From positions 62,001 through 126,000 of the forward strand of contig NZ_SWKK01000001.1 in the NCBI RefSeq assembly GCF_005144745.1: a stretch of DNA of 64,000 nucleotides, written 5' to 3'. This document shows, in pieces, positions 62,156 through 64,000 of the stretch (its first letter is position 1; every line of letters starts with the position of its first letter). The notes below the pieces were generated by a model. It did not search any database. It was given only the letters and a program-made list of their open reading frames with translations, and was not told the DNA's origin. This DNA is from Flavobacterium sp. ASW18X. GTDB taxonomy: Bacteria; Bacteroidota; Bacteroidia; Flavobacteriales; Flavobacteriaceae. Both the position numbers and the translations under genes were made by a program.

Positions 62156-63511
62156 ATGAGTCCCATTGCAATACAGGTAATTCAATTCTTTTTAAGCCTT
62201 TCCCTACTAATTGTTTTACACGAGTTAGGCCACTTTATTCCAGCCAAGCTTTTTAAAACTAGAGTTGAAAAGTTTTATTTATTTTTCGATGTAAAATTTT
62301 CACTCTTAAAAAAGAAAATAGGAGAAACAGAGTACGGTATAGGATGGCTACCTCTCGGAGGCTATGTAAAAATTGCTGGTATGATAGACGAGAGTATGGA
62401 TACCGAGGCAATGAAAGAAGAGCCAAAACCGTGGGAATTTAGAAGCAAGCCAGCGTGGCAACGTCTTATAATTATGCTAGGTGGGGTAACGGTAAATTTT
62501 ATTTTGGCCGTACTTATTTACATTGGGATGGCCTATAAGTATGGGAGCCAATACATTGTAATGGATAGTTTAAAAGACGGAATTGCAGTAGTAGAACCTA
62601 CTATTGGGGATAAAGCAGGAATAAAAACTGGTGACCGTATTTTAAAGGTAGACGGAGAGTCTATAGAAAGCTTTAATAATCTTTTTATCGAAATAATTAA
62701 CGGTAATACCATTACTCTAGAAAGAGATGGACAACAGATAGAAAAAGAATTACCGGTGGATTTTATTTCTACTCTAATAGAGGACGAGGAAAAAGCTCGT
62801 TTTTTAACCCTAAGGCAGCCTTTTATTATTGCTGAGATTTCTGAAGGTAGCGCTAATAAGGGGATAGATTTAAAAGAAGGTGACCGGGTACAAACTATTA
62901 ATGGTCAAGATGCTCGTTATTATGATCAAGTAAGTGCACTTTTAGAGGCAAATAAGGGAAAGACTATTAGCATAAATGTGCTTACTAAGGAAGGTAGTTC
63001 TAAAACGGTAGAAGCTCAGGTTTCTACAGAAGGTAAATTGGGTGTAGCTTTAGGTAGGTACTCACCTTATGAGTATGCAGAACTAGGGTATTACGATGTG
63101 AAAACCGAGGAGTATACCTTTTTAGAGGCAATACCAGCAGGTATCAATCAAGGTGTAGAAACTTTGGGCAACTATGTAAAGCAGCTTAAAAAGATTTTCA
63201 ATCCGTCAACTGGCGCCTATAAAGGTGTGGGCGGATTTAAAGCAATAGGAAGCATGTTTCCAGATTCATGGAACTGGCCTGCGTTTTGGGCAACAACTGC
63301 ACTTATAAGTATAATTCTGGCATTTATGAATATTCTACCAATACCGGCTTTAGATGGTGGGCACGTAATGTTTTTACTCTATGAAATGATAAGTGGAAGG
63401 AAGCCTAGTGATAAATTTATGGAATATGCACAAATGGTTGGATTTTTCTTATTGATTGGTTTACTGTTGTTTGCGAATGGAAACGATCTTTATAAGATGA
63501 TTTTTAAATAA
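62156..63511 (+). CDS. rseP: RIP metalloprotease RseP (site-2 protease)
   Basis: A 451-residue inner membrane zinc protease. The active site HELGH (H22, E23, H26) lies in the first helix ('LLIVLHELGHFIPAKLF'). The third ligand is in 'NILPIPALDGGHVMFLLYEMI' in the last third. Two PDZ domains lie between (about 120-215, 'VVEPTIGDKAGIKTGDRILKV', and 220-300, 'EISEGSANKGIDLKEGDRVQ'). It cleaves membrane anti-sigma factors and remnant signal peptides. ATG 62156 is right because the HExxH must sit near the start. A tRNA gene follows. Confidence 0.95.
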   Translation: MSPIAIQVIQFFLSLSLLIVLHELGHFIPAKLFKTRVEKFYLFFDVKFSLLKKKIGETEYGIGWLPLGGYVKIAGMIDESMDTEAMKEEPKPWEFRSKPAWQRLIIMLGGVTVNFILAVLIYIGMAYKYGSQYIVMDSLKDGIAVVEPTIGDKAGIKTGDRILKVDGESIESFNNLFIEIINGNTITLERDGQQIEKELPVDFISTLIEDEEKARFLTLRQPFIIAEISEGSANKGIDLKEGDRVQTINGQDARYYDQVSALLEANKGKTISINVLTKEGSSKTVEAQVSTEGKLGVALGRYSPYEYAELGYYDVKTEEYTFLEAIPAGINQGVETLGNYVKQLKKIFNPSTGAYKGVGGFKAIGSMFPDSWNWPAFWATTALISIILAFMNILPIPALDGGHVMFLLYEMISGRKPSDKFMEYAQMVGFFLLIGLLLFANGNDLYKMIFK

Positions 63512-63526
63512 AATGATGATTTTTTC

Positions 63527-63558
63527 TTTGTAGAAAAGGAAAGAAAAATATATATTTG
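63527..63558 (+). promoter_or_regulatory. Promoter of tRNA-Asn
   Basis: TTTG (63527-63530), a 20-base spacer, TATATTTG (63551-63558): a full match to the Bacteroidota consensus, 21 bases before the first tRNA base. Confidence 0.75.
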
Positions 63559-63579
63559 CACCCGTTTAAAATTAAACAC

Positions 63580-63653
63580 TCCTCCTTAGCTCAGTTGGTT
63601 AGAGCATCTGACTGTTAATCAGAGGGTCCTTGGTTCGAGCCCAAGAGGGGGAG
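63580..63653 (+). tRNA. tRNA-Asn (anticodon GTT)
   Basis: A 74-base cloverleaf. Acceptor stem TCCTCCT pairs with AGGGGGA (one T-G pair). The D arm is 'TAGCTCAGTTGGTTAGAGCA'. The anticodon stem TCTGA/TCAGA closes the loop CTGTTAA with anticodon GTT at 63614-63616. The T arm is CTTGG-TTCGAGC-CCAAG, and the discriminator base is G. A complete encoded CCA is not present (the sequence continues CAG), so the tail is added by the CCA enzyme. It has its own promoter and terminator. Confidence 0.96.
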
Positions 63654-63662
63654 CAGTAAAAG

Positions 63663-63694
63663 CCCAGTAGGTATTGTACTTACTGGGTTTTTTT
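63663..63694 (+). terminator. Rho-independent terminator of tRNA-Asn
   Basis: CCCAGTAGGTA (63663-63673), loop TTG, TACTTACTGGG (63677-63687): 11 pairs with one G-T, then TTTTTTT (63688-63694). Confidence 0.88.
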
Positions 63695-63799
63695 ATTTTA
63701 TCTATCATGTTTATCCAACATATTATCCAATAATTTATTTTAATTGTTTATTAAATAGTCTGTTAAATGCTAGACGTGTAGTAAATTATTTTTAATTAT

Positions 63800-63817
63800 G
63801 TGGTATATTTGTACCAC
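63800..63817 (+). promoter_or_regulatory. Palindromic operator over the -7 element of the XRE gene
   Basis: GTGGTA (63800-63805) and TACCAC (63812-63817) are perfect inverted arms around TATTTG. The -7 element TATATTTG (63804-63811) lies inside this palindrome, so a dimeric repressor bound here would block initiation. The gene 28 bases downstream encodes a helix-turn-helix protein, which makes self-repression the simplest reading. Confidence 0.55.
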
Positions 63818-63844
63818 AAATAACTAATACTTTTTAACACAAAT

Positions 63845-64000
63845 ATGAAAAAGGCAGGTGAACTTATTAAGGAATACAGGCTAAGACGTAAACTAACCCT
63901 AAGAAAGTTTTGTACTATTATTGAATTTGACCCGAGTAATTGGAGTAAAATTGAGAGGTCATTATTAGAGTTTCCTAAATCAAAAAGTATACTGGATAGT
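63845..64000 (+). CDS. XRE-family helix-turn-helix regulator, N-terminal part
   Basis: The gene runs off the window; 52 codons are visible. The sequence 'GELIKEYRLRRKLTLRKFCT' followed by 'EFDPSNWSKIERSLLEFPKS' is the Cro/CI-type helix-turn-helix (HTH_3). Such proteins are typical of small regulators, antitoxins and phage or island repressors. A palindrome covers its promoter. Nothing can be said of the C-terminus or partners. Confidence 0.8.
   Translation, partial: MKKAGELIKEYRLRRKLTLRKFCTIIEFDPSNWSKIERSLLEFPKSKSILDS

Noticed and set aside
1-64000. CRISPR arrays, insertion sequences, rRNA genes and prophage modules
   Set aside because: No regularly spaced repeats, transposase or integrase products, rRNA sequence or phage structural genes were seen on either strand.

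Overview
The window reads as a chromosomal segment of a low-GC marine-type member of the Flavobacteriaceae (Bacteroidota). The signs are SusC/CirA-style TonB receptors, DUF3078, DUF6503 and DUF2141 proteins, a lycopene cyclase of the flavobacterial type, short secretion signals ending in 'AQ', almost no purine-rich ribosome binding sites, and repeated promoters of the Bacteroidota form TTG/TTTG, about 18-21 bases, TAnnTTTG. Most of the window is ordinary housekeeping and envelope content. I saw no rRNA, CRISPR array, insertion sequence or prophage, and no gene-free stretch longer than about 300 bases.

Layout. 1-3.5 kb: end of nadD, a secreted zinc metalloprotease, a YiaA membrane protein. 3.6-12.4 kb: a helical protein of unknown role, a DUF6503 protein with a PiT phosphate transporter carrying a PhoU-like tail, dGTPase, DUF3078 and dxs. 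12.6-19.4 kb: an acidic lipoprotein, tadA, a cold-shock protein, small membrane proteins including a probably frameshifted DUF3592 protein, a ClC protein lacking the usual glutamates, and aspS. 19.7-27.9 kb: a MORN-like secreted protein, a tetR-tolC-adaptor-RND efflux operon with a clear operator, and an ECF sigma factor with a partner membrane gene. 28-31.1 kb: polyprenyl synthase, lycopene cyclase, TerC. 31.3-35.7 kb: a divergent metal locus with a TonB receptor and thioredoxin on one side and a DtxR-type regulator with a ZIP transporter on the other. 35.9-39.2 kb: an AraC regulator and an outer membrane receptor.

39.3-50.4 kb is the most unusual part: a Pel-like exopolysaccharide locus. 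It encodes a GH114/PelA-hydrolase-like lipoprotein, a PelF glycosyltransferase, a PelG-like flippase with an added N-terminal domain, a second hydrolase-like protein, an unknown 660-residue membrane protein, and a 1332-residue lipoprotein. That last protein joins a DUF2194/CE4-like deacetylase domain, a helical TPR-like region and an outer membrane beta-barrel in one chain. It looks like the PelA deacetylase and the PelB scaffold/porin fused together. No recognisable PelC, PelD (the c-di-GMP receptor) or PelE is present.

50.4-64 kb: a small helical protein, an SDR oxidoreductase, a tricorn-like S41 protease divergent from an S9 peptidase, small secreted proteins including a possible HExxH metalloprotein, a feoA-feoB operon with a 47-residue Cys-rich partner, SCO, rseP, a tRNA-Asn with clear promoter and terminator, and the start of an XRE regulator behind a palindromic operator-like site.
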